DNA of 64,000 nt from UBA6109 sp035366835 (lineage in GTDB: Bacteria; Desulfobacterota; Syntrophia; Syntrophales; UBA6109): the NCBI GenBank assembly GCA_035366835.1, contig DAOSIS010000015.1, positions 1 through 64,000 on the forward strand. The letters are read 5' to 3'. Under the pieces are notes generated by a model. That model did no database searches and had not been told where the DNA came from. It saw only the letters and a program-made list of their open reading frames with translations. Shown here piece after piece: positions 44,796 to 53,822 of the stretch. A program made the position numbers and the translations under genes. Each line of letters begins with the position of its first letter. Position 1 is the stretch's first letter.

Positions 44796-45365
44796 TCATT
44801 TTTTTCCGAATATGGCCTTCAGGGGCTCCTGGGTTTGGGAGACCTTGTCGACGAAGAGTACGGGGATGTTGTTTTTGGCGGAGGTCTTGGTGATGAAGCC
44901 GTCCTTGTCACCGTCCTTCAGCGCGATGACGCAGGCCGAGGCCGGCACCACGAGACCGATGAAGCGGTCGGAGAGCTCTCCGCGCTTTGCGCTGCCGCCG
45001 ACATGCAGGGACAGGATCGGTACGCCGAGTTCCTTCGCCTTGGCGACCACCTTCTGGACCCGTGCGGCCTCCTTGTCGGCGTCCACGCCGGCGGCCCCCA
45101 GGCCCTTTGCGCTGCCGCCGATGGCGACGACCAGGGTCTTGACCCCTTGCAGATCGTCCGGGCCGGCGAGGGCGGCCGTCTTGACGGCGATCTTGTTTCG
45201 TTCGAGAAGCACCTTCACCATTTGGACGTCGGCGCTCTGCCCGGCCGACGTCAACAGGACCGGTTCCTTGGCGGAGAACTTCACTTCCTTTTTTTCCTCG
45301 CCCGCCGACAGGACCGCCGGCAGGAAAAGGACCAGACACGCAGCGACCAACCATTCTTTTTTCAT
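44796..45365 (-). CDS. Exported protein of unknown function (possibly DUF6305)
   Basis: A 189-residue exported protein with a clear signal peptide (about 1-21, ending LSA-GEE). The mature part alternates beta and alpha: EPVLLTSAGQSADVQMVKVL, TLVVAIGGSAKGLGAAGVDA, GVPILSLHVGGSAKRGE, then VVPASACVIALKDGDKDGF. The repeated GGSAK and glycine-rich strand ends give a flavodoxin-like or Rossmann-like impression. I think it resembles DUF6305, with low certainty. It lies between the dehydrogenase-like gene and the TRAP-like permease, so a periplasmic ligand-binding role is possible but unproven. Confidence 0.7.
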   Translation of the reverse strand: MKKEWLVAACLVLFLPAVLSAGEEKKEVKFSAKEPVLLTSAGQSADVQMVKVLLERNKIAVKTAALAGPDDLQGVKTLVVAIGGSAKGLGAAGVDADKEAARVQKVVAKAKELGVPILSLHVGGSAKRGELSDRFIGLVVPASACVIALKDGDKDGFITKTSAKNNIPVLFVDKVSQTQEPLKAIFGKK

Positions 45366-45502
45366 GGAGCACCTCTCCTTTCGGAAACCGCCTTCTTCAT
45401 GACTTCACAGGCGCCGCGGTCGGGATCCCGCCTATGACAAACCTTCAAGAGAAAACGTACCGGGGTGGCGGATGCCGTCCCCTTTTCGCCGGTTCCGCGC
45501 CG

Positions 45503-46504
45503 CTATTCGGGAAGGGCGCAGACCAGGGGCAGATCTTTCATCGTCAGCAATCCCGAGGGGGCTTCAACCGCCCGCGGAACGGAATTGACGATCATGGCCG
45601 CCGTCGCCAGGTCGCCGTGGACGCCGCCCTCGATCACGACCGCCAGAGGGGGCGTCCCGTCGATGGTGACGGCATCATAGGATTCCTTTGCGCCCAGGCA
45701 CGCCTCGAATTCGAGCGTGATGACTTCGCGGCCGTCCCGATATCCCCTCCCTACCTGGCGGACGCCGGCCGCCTGACCGGCCTTGACGGTGAGGTACTGG
45801 CTCTTGACGGTCCTCTTCGCCACGATCGGTTCAATGGTCTCCGTGAGCTTGTCCAGTTCCCATCCCAGACCCGCTGCGATCATGCCGATCGATTCGGTCA
45901 GCCCCACGTGGCGTATCGTTCCCGCCTTCACCAGGTCCTTGAACTCCTTGACGGTCAAGCCGGCGCCGATTTTCTTCTGGAACGGCAGGCGCCGCGGCGT
46001 CGCATCCTGAAAGCGGGCGACCTTCACCTTCCGGACCGACTGGCACACGCCGGTCATTGCCAGCGGCCATGCGTCCATCATGAAGCCCGGATTGACGCCC
46101 GTGCTCATGACGGTCACGCCGTGTTTCCTGGCCAGTTTGTCGATCTTCGCCGACAGGGACGGCTGATTGCGGAAGGGATAGGACATCTCTTCGCAGGTGG
46201 AAACGATGTTGACGCCGGCCTCGATCACGGTCCTGAGCTGCGGAAAGACGCCTTTCAGCACCGATCCCGTCGCATGCATGACCACGTCCGGTCTTGTCCT
46301 TTTCAGAACGGCCCCTGCATCCTTCTCGATCAAGACCTCCAGTTTGCGGCCGACGCCTGCGACTTCCCCCAGGTCCCTGCCGACGTTCAGCAGGTCGACG
46401 GCGCCCACGATCCTGATGCCGGGCTTGCGGGCGGCAAGCCGTACGATGCCCGCGCCCACGGGACCGACTCCGAACTGTACGACCTTGATGACTTTCTTCG
46501 CCAT
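45503..46504 (-). CDS. 2,4-diaminopentanoate dehydrogenase-like (DapB N-terminal family) oxidoreductase
   Basis: A 333-residue NAD(P)-dependent enzyme of the dihydrodipicolinate-reductase-like family that includes 2,4-diaminopentanoate dehydrogenase of ornithine fermentation. The Rossmann motif is VVQFGVGPVGAGIVRLAARK, followed by VGAVDLLNVGRDLGE, DVVMHATGSVLKG and STGVNPGFMMDAWPLAM. The real amine substrate is unknown. It is immediately downstream of a broken GntR gene and upstream of the exported protein and TRAP-like permease. Confidence 0.8.
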   Translation of the reverse strand: MAKKVIKVVQFGVGPVGAGIVRLAARKPGIRIVGAVDLLNVGRDLGEVAGVGRKLEVLIEKDAGAVLKRTRPDVVMHATGSVLKGVFPQLRTVIEAGVNIVSTCEEMSYPFRNQPSLSAKIDKLARKHGVTVMSTGVNPGFMMDAWPLAMTGVCQSVRKVKVARFQDATPRRLPFQKKIGAGLTVKEFKDLVKAGTIRHVGLTESIGMIAAGLGWELDKLTETIEPIVAKRTVKSQYLTVKAGQAAGVRQVGRGYRDGREVITLEFEACLGAKESYDAVTIDGTPPLAVVIEGGVHGDLATAAMIVNSVPRAVEAPSGLLTMKDLPLVCALPE

Positions 46505-46520
46505 GACATTTCTCCCTTCT

Positions 46521-46944
46521 TCATCTCCTTCCGGGTTCGTTCATCGGTCCGGAGAAAGGACTCCAATGACTCCTGCAGATCTTTTCAACCTCTTCGACTT
46601 TTCGGGCTTCACGGCATCCAGGATTTTTCTGTGGCTCTCCGCAGATTTCTTCGGTACGCCCGGCCGGGAGTAGGATGCGATGCGCTCCCCCGGGTACTGA
46701 AGCATTTTCGACTGGATCTGTTCGAGTGTATAGCGCCTTCGCCTTCGAGCTTGCGGATGGCCTCGCCACAGGGGTGGTGCTTACGCCGAACTGGCGTGCG
46801 ATGTCCTTTTCCCGGATGCGGTCGGAGGGGCTTGATCCGCTGGCTGGCGACGGCCTCGCGCAGGAACGCGTAGATGGCGTCCTTGCAGGTCCTGGGAGAT
46901 TTTGTCGGCGTGAAGTCGGGGGTCTTTTCCGTGCTTTTTTTCAT
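46521..46944 (-). pseudogene. GntR-family regulator, frameshifted and truncated
   Basis: An ATG at 46944 opens a GntR winged-helix reading (CKDAIYAFLREAVASQRIKP). An extra base near 46827 shifts the frame; the continuation SDRIREKDIARQFGVSTTPV is read in the next frame; a missing base near 46766 restores the first frame at EAIRKLEGEG. The two indels compensate. The C-terminal ligand domain is mostly absent (about 140 codons in total against about 220 expected). It could have regulated the divergent genes around it, and its promoter and palindrome remain. Confidence 0.75.
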
Positions 46945-46967
46945 CGGAATCCGCCTCGGCGCGAGAT

Positions 46968-46996
46968 ATATTTTCGTATAATTTATACGATGTCAA
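46968..46996 (-). promoter_or_regulatory. Promoter with a 17-bp palindrome filling the spacer
   Basis: Minus strand: -35 TTGACA (46996-46991), then TCGTATAAATTATACGA (46990-46974), a perfect palindrome with 8-bp arms, then -10-like AAATAT (46973-46968). The palindrome fits an autoregulatory GntR-type operator occupying the promoter spacer exactly, and it lies between the leftward cluster and the rightward gamma-glutamyltransferase gene. Confidence 0.6.
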
Positions 46997-47236
46997 GAAT
47001 GTTTTGGCCGGATGCCGTCCGGACCGGAATCTCCTTGTCCGGTCACCGGAAAAACCACCCCTTGTTTTTTTTTGGAGACAACGCTACAAGACAAGGCCCG
47101 AGAGGCACTCGTTCTTCCCATCACGGGCCCGCAGGTCCGATCGCGGGCAAGATTCCCTTCCCGGCTTTTCAGCGGGGCAGCGGTCCAAGGAAGTAATCCA
47201 CAGCAACAGACGAACAACGAAACGGAAGGAGACGCC

Positions 47237-48910
47237 ATGAAGAGCCTGAGCAAGATGCGGTTCGAAAGGGAGGCAGTCGGGATGTTCCGGTATGCCTGCA
47301 TGGTATGGATCCTGTTTTTCGTCTTCTGCCAACCTCTTCCGGCGGCGACGAAAAATGTCCAGGTCGAAGCCGCCCACGGTATGGTGGCCTCGGCGCACCC
47401 GCTGGCATCCGAAGCCGGTTTGAAGATCCTCAAAGCCGGCGGCAACGCCGTCGATGCCGCGGTCGCGGCCGCTTTTGCCATCGGCGTCGTGGAGCTCAAC
47501 GCCAGCGGCCTCGGCGGAGAGGGGATGATCGTCATCTACCGGGCCGACACCAAGACCGCCGTCGCCATCGATTACCGTTCCGCGGCGCCGGCCTCCGCCA
47601 CGTTCCCCAAGAAGATTCCGGACGCCGGCTATGCGTCGGCGGCCATACCCGGGACCGTTGCCGGACTTTCGACGGCGCTCGCCAAATACGGAACGATGCC
47701 GCTTCACCGGGTGATGGCGCCTGCCATCGGCCTTGCGGAGCAGGGCTTCACGGTATCGCCGACGCTGGCGGGGATGATCCAGGACAACTTCGACAGGATC
47801 AGCAAGAATCCGCCGCTGGCCGCCGTCACCTTCCGGGACGGCCTGCCGCTGGAGGCCGGCGCGACCTTGAAGAATCCGGATCTCGCGCTCAGCCTGCACA
47901 AGATCGCGGCCTTTGGTCCGGATGTCTTCTACCGAGGTGAACTGGCCGAGGCGATGGTTGCGGAAATGGCCGCGAACGGCGGGTTCTTTTCGAAATCGGA
48001 CCTCGCCTCCTACAAGGCGGTCGTCCGCGAGCCGGTCCGGGGAAGGTACCGCGGCTATGAACTGATTTCGGCGCCGCCCCCCGTCGGCGGCCTCTCGGTC
48101 ATTCAGATTCTGCAGATCCTGGAGAATTTCGACCTCGCGAAGAATCCGCCGACCTCGACGATCAACGTGCATCTGATGGCGGAGGCCATGAAGAAGGGCT
48201 TCGCGGACTTCGCCGCCTTCATCGGCGATCCCGATTTTGAAAAAATACCCGTCAAGGGGCTGCTTTCGCCGGAATACGCCAAGAAGAGGGCGGCCGAGAT
48301 CAGGGCCGACGCCATCAGCGCCAGGATCGAGGCGGGCGAACCCTCGCGCGAAAGCGGGAGCACGACGGCCCTGTGCGTCGTGGACCGCAGAGGCAACGTG
48401 GTGGCGCTGACCCAGACGATCTCCAGCTTCTTCGGCGCCAGGGTCATGATCGGCGGCACGGGAATCATCCTCAACAACGAGATGCAGAACTTCTCGGCCA
48501 AGGGCGTGAACGCCATGGCGCCGGGCAAGCGCATGCGCACCACCATCTCCCCGACGATCATGCTGAAAAACGGCAAGGCCTATGCGGCCATGGGAACGCC
48601 GGGGGCGGCGCGTATCATCTCGACCATGGCAATCCTGGTTTCGAACCTGGTGGACCACAAGATGCCGATCCAGGAAGCCATCGAGGCGCCGCGCTTTTTC
48701 GCGCGCGACAAGCCGAAGGATCTTTACGTGGAGACGCGTCTGCCGGCGGACACGCTGGCCGCGCTGGAGCGCATGGGCTATGCGCTGAAAAAATACAAGG
48801 ACTACGATCTGTTCTTCGGCGGGGCCCAGGGAATCGTCATCGATCCCAAGAGCGGGAAGAAGATCGGCGGCGCCGACCCGCGGCGGGACGGCGTGGTCGT
48901 CGGCTATTGA
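47237..48910 (+). CDS. ggt: Gamma-glutamyltransferase, exported
   Basis: A 557-residue Ntn-hydrolase precursor predicted to cleave or transfer gamma-glutamyl groups outside the membrane. A hydrophobic export segment is at about 18-34. The first half has GLKILKAGGNAVDAAVAAAF and LNASGLGGEGMIVIY. The self-cleavage nucleophile should be the Thr in ESGSTTALCVVDRRGNVVAL, with GARVMIGGTGIILNNEMQNF and MGTPGAARIISTM after it. GGAAGGAG precedes the ATG at 47237. It is followed after 24 nt by an M14 hydrolase. Confidence 0.9.
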   Translation: MKSLSKMRFEREAVGMFRYACMVWILFFVFCQPLPAATKNVQVEAAHGMVASAHPLASEAGLKILKAGGNAVDAAVAAAFAIGVVELNASGLGGEGMIVIYRADTKTAVAIDYRSAAPASATFPKKIPDAGYASAAIPGTVAGLSTALAKYGTMPLHRVMAPAIGLAEQGFTVSPTLAGMIQDNFDRISKNPPLAAVTFRDGLPLEAGATLKNPDLALSLHKIAAFGPDVFYRGELAEAMVAEMAANGGFFSKSDLASYKAVVREPVRGRYRGYELISAPPPVGGLSVIQILQILENFDLAKNPPTSTINVHLMAEAMKKGFADFAAFIGDPDFEKIPVKGLLSPEYAKKRAAEIRADAISARIEAGEPSRESGSTTALCVVDRRGNVVALTQTISSFFGARVMIGGTGIILNNEMQNFSAKGVNAMAPGKRMRTTISPTIMLKNGKAYAAMGTPGAARIISTMAILVSNLVDHKMPIQEAIEAPRFFARDKPKDLYVETRLPADTLAALERMGYALKKYKDYDLFFGGAQGIVIDPKSGKKIGGADPRRDGVVVGY

Positions 48911-48934
48911 TCGAAACACGACGAAAGGACCGCT

Positions 48935-49981
48935 ATGAAACGCCTATGGCTCGCACTGGCCGCGATGGTGTTCCTGCCGCCGGCATCGCTTCCGGCGGCA
49001 GGGTCCGGCGGCGCGCTTCTGCACGATATCCGTCCGGGGAAGGGTGTGGCGGCCGTCAGACAGCTTTCCGATTATCTGCCCGTCCTGGCGGAGACGCCCG
49101 GGGATACGAGGATCTACGTTCTGGAAGGGAAGGAACCGGGCGGGACCGTCTTTGTCGCCGGCGGGACGCACGGCAACGAAATCGCGGGGATCGTCGCGGC
49201 GACGATCCTCGTCGAGCGGACGCAGGTGCAGAAGGGACGGCTGATCGTGGTCCCGCACGCCAACAACTCCGCCGTCGGGTACCCGGATGCGCGCCGGCCG
49301 GGGCCTCCGTCGATCTTCATCGAGACGCCGTCGGGCAAACGGGGCTTTCGCTACGGATCGAGGCTGACCAATCCCGACCATCAGGGGGCGAAGGATCCTC
49401 CCCAGTATCGCCCCCCCGGCTCCATGGAAGAGATCGAGGGATGGGAAGCGCGCAACCTGAATCGCAACTATCCCGGAAAGGCGGACGGCAATCTCACCCA
49501 GAAGATCGCCTTCGCCATCATGGAACTCCTGAGGAAGGAATCCGTGGACGTCGCCTACGACTTCCACGAGACGGGGCCGGGGTCCCGGCTGGCGTGGATG
49601 CTGGTCGCCAACCCGAAGAACGTCGATGCGGGGGCCGCGGCGCTCCTCACGCTGGATGAGGCGGGCATTCCCATCAAACTGGAGGCATCTTCGAAAACGT
49701 TCCGCGGGCTCTCGCACCGGGAATGGGGGGACGCGACGAGGGCCATGGCCTTTCTTTTCGAGACCCCCAATCCCCTGATGAAAGACGGCGACCGCGGCGC
49801 CGATACGGTGAACGATCCGGATCTGCCGCTTTCGCGGCGCGTGGGTGTCCAGCTTTCGGTGTTTCTGGCGGTCCTCGAGGCCTGCAACGGGGCTGCCGCG
49901 CCGGAGAAGAAATTCGGTCTGGCCGGCGTGCCGGGGTTCCCCGAGATCAAGGCCGCCGGTCTCGGCTCCTTCCTGAGATGA
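48935..49981 (+). CDS. M14/aspartoacylase-like zinc hydrolase, exported (paralogue)
   Basis: A 348-residue protein with a signal peptide (about 1-21) and an M14 aspartoacylase-type domain: zinc ligands in AGGTHGNEIAG and AYDFHETGPG, with EARNLNRNYPGKADGNLTQK between. It is clearly paralogous to the protein at 42131-43309 (shared EGKEPGGTV-, SGKR-FRYGSR- and NLNR-PG-DGN-T segments). The likely job is hydrolysis of an acyl or amide bond on a periplasmic amino-acid derivative released together with the neighbouring gamma-glutamyltransferase. Confidence 0.85.
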   Translation: MKRLWLALAAMVFLPPASLPAAGSGGALLHDIRPGKGVAAVRQLSDYLPVLAETPGDTRIYVLEGKEPGGTVFVAGGTHGNEIAGIVAATILVERTQVQKGRLIVVPHANNSAVGYPDARRPGPPSIFIETPSGKRGFRYGSRLTNPDHQGAKDPPQYRPPGSMEEIEGWEARNLNRNYPGKADGNLTQKIAFAIMELLRKESVDVAYDFHETGPGSRLAWMLVANPKNVDAGAAALLTLDEAGIPIKLEASSKTFRGLSHREWGDATRAMAFLFETPNPLMKDGDRGADTVNDPDLPLSRRVGVQLSVFLAVLEACNGAAAPEKKFGLAGVPGFPEIKAAGLGSFLR

Positions 49982-50014
49982 TGAAACCCCTGTAAGATCG
50001 GATGGAAAACCTGT

Positions 50015-50052
50015 GCATCCCCCGCCCCCGCGTTTGCGGGAGCGGGGGATGC
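50015..50052 (+). terminator. Strong hairpin terminator after the M14 gene
   Basis: GCATCCCCCGCCCCCGC pairs with GCGGGAGCGGGGGATGC around a TTT-type loop (one mismatch in 17 bp), followed by TTCGTCTT. It separates the rightward ggt-M14 pair from the converging pilin operon. Confidence 0.7.
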
Positions 50053-50137
50053 TTCGTCTTGTCCCGTCTCTTTTCACTGGATGAATCGCAACTGCCGGAC
50101 TCCCTCCGCAGGCGGCCGGGCAATTCCCATGCGGGAA

Positions 50138-52639
50138 TCAACGGTCGCCGACCGTGTCGCCTGAGTTGTAGTTGACCCGGCAATTGCCGTTCCCGCCGCT
50201 GATTTCAATGTCGGCGTTCATGGCGCCCGTGTAGTTGATGGTGCCCTGCGCAGCGCCGCAACTGCCGTTGTTCGTGTTGTACCTCGTCACCGTTTCACCC
50301 GAACTCAGCCGATAGGTGTCGGTCGTAATTTCACTGCCGTTGTTTACCCGCCGGCAGCCGGACCCGGTGACCCTGAAGTCGCGCCTGCTGCCGGTATTGT
50401 TCCATACCCTGTATTCGGAGCAGCCGGTATATACGGTAGCCGAGCAGGTGCTGCTGCCGTTGGCATTGCTGACCGTGAGGGTGTAGGTCCGATCGCCCGC
50501 CGTCGTCTGGCTTCCCGAAGTGCAGGTGCCGCCGCTCGAATTCGAGAAGTTCGCGCAGACGCCGCCGGGCGACGGGCTCCACGATCCGTTGGCGGGACCA
50601 TTCGCGATGGTCCAGGTGAGACTCGTCGTGCCGCCGTAGGGCACGATATTCGGGCTGACGGCGAGGGTGCAGGTCGGCTGGGCCGCCTGGGTCACCGTGA
50701 AGGTCTGCCCGGCGATGATCATCGTACCGGTGCGCGGGGCGCCGGTGTTGTTGGTGGAGACGCTATAGCCGACCGTTCCCGTCCCGGACCCGCTGCTGCC
50801 GGAGGTGATGGAGATCCAGGAGTTGTTACTCGCCGCGGTCCAGGTGCAGCCGGTCACGGAGGTCACGGTGACCGTTCCGGTTCCGGCGTACCGGCCGAAG
50901 GACTGGCTGTAGGAGCTCAGCGTATAGACGCAGCCGTCGGCCTGATTGACCGTGAAGGTCTGCCCGACGATGTTGATGTAGCCGGTCCTTGCAGGGCCGG
51001 TATTGGCGGCGACGGCATAGCCGATCGTCCCGTTTCCAGCACCGACGCTGCCGGAAGTAACGGTGATCCAATCGGAGAGGCTCGACGTCATCCAGGGGCA
51101 GGACGTCGTCGTGGTGGTGAGGTTGACGCTGCCCGATCCTCCCGCGGCGGTGGCCGACGCAGCTTCGGGCGTGATGGAATACGTACAGTCCCCCTGCGGA
51201 AAGAAGACGCGGAAATTGGTGAGTTCGATCTGCTGGGTGCTCGATCCGGTCGCCTCCGTGAAGCCGAAGAAGATCTTGCTGAAGTCGTTGTGATCCGCTT
51301 CCGAGAGGGATACGGTCTTGTTGATCTGGGCGGTCGTATCGGTGTAGGGGACGATGACGTCCTGGAAGCGGCTCATGGCCAGAGGATCGGCGAAACTGTC
51401 CTTGCGCGAGATCCATGCTTTGATTTCATAAGGGTAAGGCCCCGAGAGCGAACCGGGGCGGACGATCTCGATCCTGCAGACGTAAGGGCGTCGGCTTTCC
51501 ATCCAGTTGCAAGAGCCGGAGGTCATGCAGGGTTCCGTCTGGCTCGCGGGCTGATAGTAGCCGCTGTCGCCCGTCCCCGCCGAATTCTGGGGATTCCCCC
51601 CGGAACCGCCCGCGCCGTGCTTGTTGTCGTCGTAGCTGTTCGGGGATCCTGTGCAGCCGGTGCCGGATGCCGTCCTGGCGCCCCAGAACATGAGCGCCAC
51701 GTGGTTGTAGAAGGTATAGGTCGGGTTCCACCATGGACCGCTCTGTGTCCGCGGATCGTTCCTGCTGTCCGATTGGCAGATGTTGCCGGTGCCGGGGTTG
51801 GGGAAGGTATCGAACTCCAGGGCTATTTTCGGGGGCTTCAGGCCGAGGCCGTCCGCCGTGTCCCCAGCGCCGGCGTAGCCGATGAGCTCGCCCTCTCCCA
51901 CGGCCCCGCCGGTGCGGTCCCGCGTGTTGTTTCGGTCAGGATCCGTGGCGCTGAGGACGGCAAAGGTGAAGCCGTCGGCGTAGGCGGTGCTGTCGGAGGA
52001 ACGGTCCTCGTTCAGGAAGGTGAATTCGAAGTAGGCCCGTATGCCGAGGCCGAAGTTGCATATGCCGTCGGTGCAGTAGCCGACGATGCTGCTCCCCTGG
52101 TACCAGAGGGAACCGTAGCTGTCCTCGACGCCGCCGCCCATCGTGATCGTGTTCGTGTCCGGATCGGCCTGGACGGCGCTGCCGCCCGATTCCCCCGAGG
52201 CGATGGGCTCGCTGAAACTGGGGAATTCCGTGTCGGACTCGATGACCGGCGACGTCGGCGGGGGCGGTTCCGATGTGCCCGTCCCCGAACCCCACGTCAC
52301 GGCGAGGTCATAGACGATCACCCGCCGCGCCTCCAGAAACGAACCGGCGTTGGCAACGCCCGTCGAGGTGATCCTGTAGTTCTCGATCTTGATCGTGAAG
52401 GCCGAATTGGCGTCGGGCATGTAGAACGTGGTTTCAGGATAATTCGCGAGCTGGATGGCCACGCCGTAGCGCACGCCCGCCCTGGCGAGATCGTAGGCGT
52501 TGTCGTTCCTGTTGGTCAGGAGCTCCCCGAAGGTCGACGACGCGGTGATGCTGTAGATCCCCGCGCCGAGAACGCCCATGATCAGCATGGCGATGATGAT
52601 CGTGATGAGGACGTCGCCTTTTCGTTTCCGCAAGCCCAT
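50138..52639 (-). CDS. Large pilin-anchored protein with lectin-like and BACON domains (candidate pilus-tip adhesin)
   Basis: An 833-residue protein ending the minor-pilin operon. Residues 8-30 form a pilin/PilX-like hydrophobic helix after KRKGD, without a classic G-F-T-L-x-E site. Residues about 135-482 resemble an L-type (legume-like) lectin: ADGFTFAVLSATD, KIALEFDTFPN and YNHVALMFWG. Two BACON-like repeats follow (485-567 and 570-651), each with a W-I-x-ITSG type core and closing GQTFTV. An Ig-like segment (655-737) and a Cys-containing tail (740-833) complete it. The BACON pair suggests carbohydrate or mucin contact. It could take the place of PilY1, which is absent. Confidence 0.8.
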   Translation of the reverse strand: MGLRKRKGDVLITIIIAMLIMGVLGAGIYSITASSTFGELLTNRNDNAYDLARAGVRYGVAIQLANYPETTFYMPDANSAFTIKIENYRITSTGVANAGSFLEARRVIVYDLAVTWGSGTGTSEPPPPTSPVIESDTEFPSFSEPIASGESGGSAVQADPDTNTITMGGGVEDSYGSLWYQGSSIVGYCTDGICNFGLGIRAYFEFTFLNEDRSSDSTAYADGFTFAVLSATDPDRNNTRDRTGGAVGEGELIGYAGAGDTADGLGLKPPKIALEFDTFPNPGTGNICQSDSRNDPRTQSGPWWNPTYTFYNHVALMFWGARTASGTGCTGSPNSYDDNKHGAGGSGGNPQNSAGTGDSGYYQPASQTEPCMTSGSCNWMESRRPYVCRIEIVRPGSLSGPYPYEIKAWISRKDSFADPLAMSRFQDVIVPYTDTTAQINKTVSLSEADHNDFSKIFFGFTEATGSSTQQIELTNFRVFFPQGDCTYSITPEAASATAAGGSGSVNLTTTTTSCPWMTSSLSDWITVTSGSVGAGNGTIGYAVAANTGPARTGYINIVGQTFTVNQADGCVYTLSSYSQSFGRYAGTGTVTVTSVTGCTWTAASNNSWISITSGSSGSGTGTVGYSVSTNNTGAPRTGTMIIAGQTFTVTQAAQPTCTLAVSPNIVPYGGTTSLTWTIANGPANGSWSPSPGGVCANFSNSSGGTCTSGSQTTAGDRTYTLTVSNANGSSTCSATVYTGCSEYRVWNNTGSRRDFRVTGSGCRRVNNGSEITTDTYRLSSGETVTRYNTNNGSCGAAQGTINYTGAMNADIEISGGNGNCRVNYNSGDTVGDR

Positions 52640-52649
52640 GGGTTCCCCG

Positions 52650-53153
52650 TTACCAGTACGACTCCAGGATGTTGACACGCTGGCTGAAGCTGGACGCGGA
52701 ATTGTCCGCGCCGGTGACCGTAAGGGCGACATCGATCCGGCGGATGTTGGCCGCCGTTGCCGTCGCCGTCCCCGAACCATCGAAGTAGCTGAGGGTGAAG
52801 GCGGTGACGCGGTCGATCAGGGTCGTCCCGTTGATCTGCACCTTGTCGCCGGAAAGGGCGATGGCGACGGTGACGGGTCCCGTCCGCGTGCAGGTCACCG
52901 CGGAGGTTACCGACTGGGCCGGCGAGGGCGCGACGGCCGTCGCCGCGTGCAGTTCCTTCGCGATCCGCGTCAAGGCGACCTGGGCCTTCTGGAGCGTATC
53001 GGCGTTTTTCCGGGCAAAGACGTAGCCGCTCGCAATCTGCGTCAGGCCCATCCCCACGACGGCGACGAGAATGCCGATCAGCACGAGGCAAACGATCATC
53101 TCGACGAGCGTGAAGCCCTTATCGTCTGAGCGGGGTCCGTGCATCATGGCCAT
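52650..53153 (-). CDS. PilW/PulJ-like minor prepilin
   Basis: A 167-residue type IV prepilin-like protein with a clean cleavage site, KG then FTLVEMIVCLVLIGILVAVV, preceded by a short positively charged leader and with Glu at position 5 of the mature helix. The rest is a small globular domain without recognised motifs. It starts 15 nt after the preceding pilin gene and 10 nt before the large lectin-like protein. Confidence 0.85.
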   Translation of the reverse strand: MAMMHGPRSDDKGFTLVEMIVCLVLIGILVAVVGMGLTQIASGYVFARKNADTLQKAQVALTRIAKELHAATAVAPSPAQSVTSAVTCTRTGPVTVAIALSGDKVQINGTTLIDRVTAFTLSYFDGSGTATATAANIRRIDVALTVTGADNSASSFSQRVNILESYW

Positions 53154-53168
53154 CTAAACCCTCTCCCC

Positions 53169-53822
53169 TCACCGCAGGACGAACAAAGCCGTCCGCGTTT
53201 CGCCCGTCCGGTTCGACGCGTCCGACCGGTGGCCGACGACGACCTTCAGGTAGCGCCCGTAGGCCGGATCGCCCGTCGATCCATTGATGTTTTCTTCCCT
53301 GTTGCTTGCATCGAACTTGATGAACCGGTTCTGGAGAACGCGGTAGTTCCCGAAGGCGTTGCCGTAGTCCTGGTTCTCTCCGCCGCCGGGGGCGCCGATG
53401 GCGGTCTGCAGGTCCGTCAGCGTCGGTGCCGCGCCGTTGTTCTGCCAGGTGACGGTTCCGTCGCTGACCGTGGCCCCGGCGGTGATCGGCCACGCCGGTT
53501 CGTTCTCGCCGCTGGTTCCGCCGCCCGTGCAGCGGTAGTGGAATCCGTTTCGTATGCGGATCGAGGGAAGGATGAGCGTATCGGCGGCGTAGGACGTGCT
53601 CGGCCGCCAGTGCGGGATCCTGCTGTACAGCGTCGTCATGTTCTCCAGGACCTGGCTCAGGTTTGCCGATGCCTGGAGCCGGGCGATGGGGGTGGAACTC
53701 AGGGAGATGGACGATCCGAAATAAGGCGCCATCATGGCGGCGACGATGGCGAGCATGACGATGGCCACGAGGATTTCGACCAGCGTCAGTCCGGATTTCA
53801 TGAGTCTATTCCGTGGCGTCAT
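53169..53822 (-). CDS. PilV/GspI-like minor prepilin with a carbohydrate-binding-like segment
   Basis: A 217-residue prepilin with KSG then LTLVEILVAIVMLAIVAAMM (Leu rather than Phe at mature position 1, Glu at 5). Residues about 70-130 read W-R-P-S-T-S-Y-A-A-D-T, then YRCTGGGTSGENEPAWPITA and SDGTVTWQNNG, a pattern seen in short carbohydrate-binding modules of phage and secreted proteins. Such an insert in a minor pilin is unusual. Its start overlaps the stop of the next upstream pilin as ATGA. Confidence 0.8.
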   Translation of the reverse strand: MTPRNRLMKSGLTLVEILVAIVMLAIVAAMMAPYFGSSISLSSTPIARLQASANLSQVLENMTTLYSRIPHWRPSTSYAADTLILPSIRIRNGFHYRCTGGGTSGENEPAWPITAGATVSDGTVTWQNNGAAPTLTDLQTAIGAPGGGENQDYGNAFGNYRVLQNRFIKFDASNREENINGSTGDPAYGRYLKVVVGHRSDASNRTGETRTALFVLR

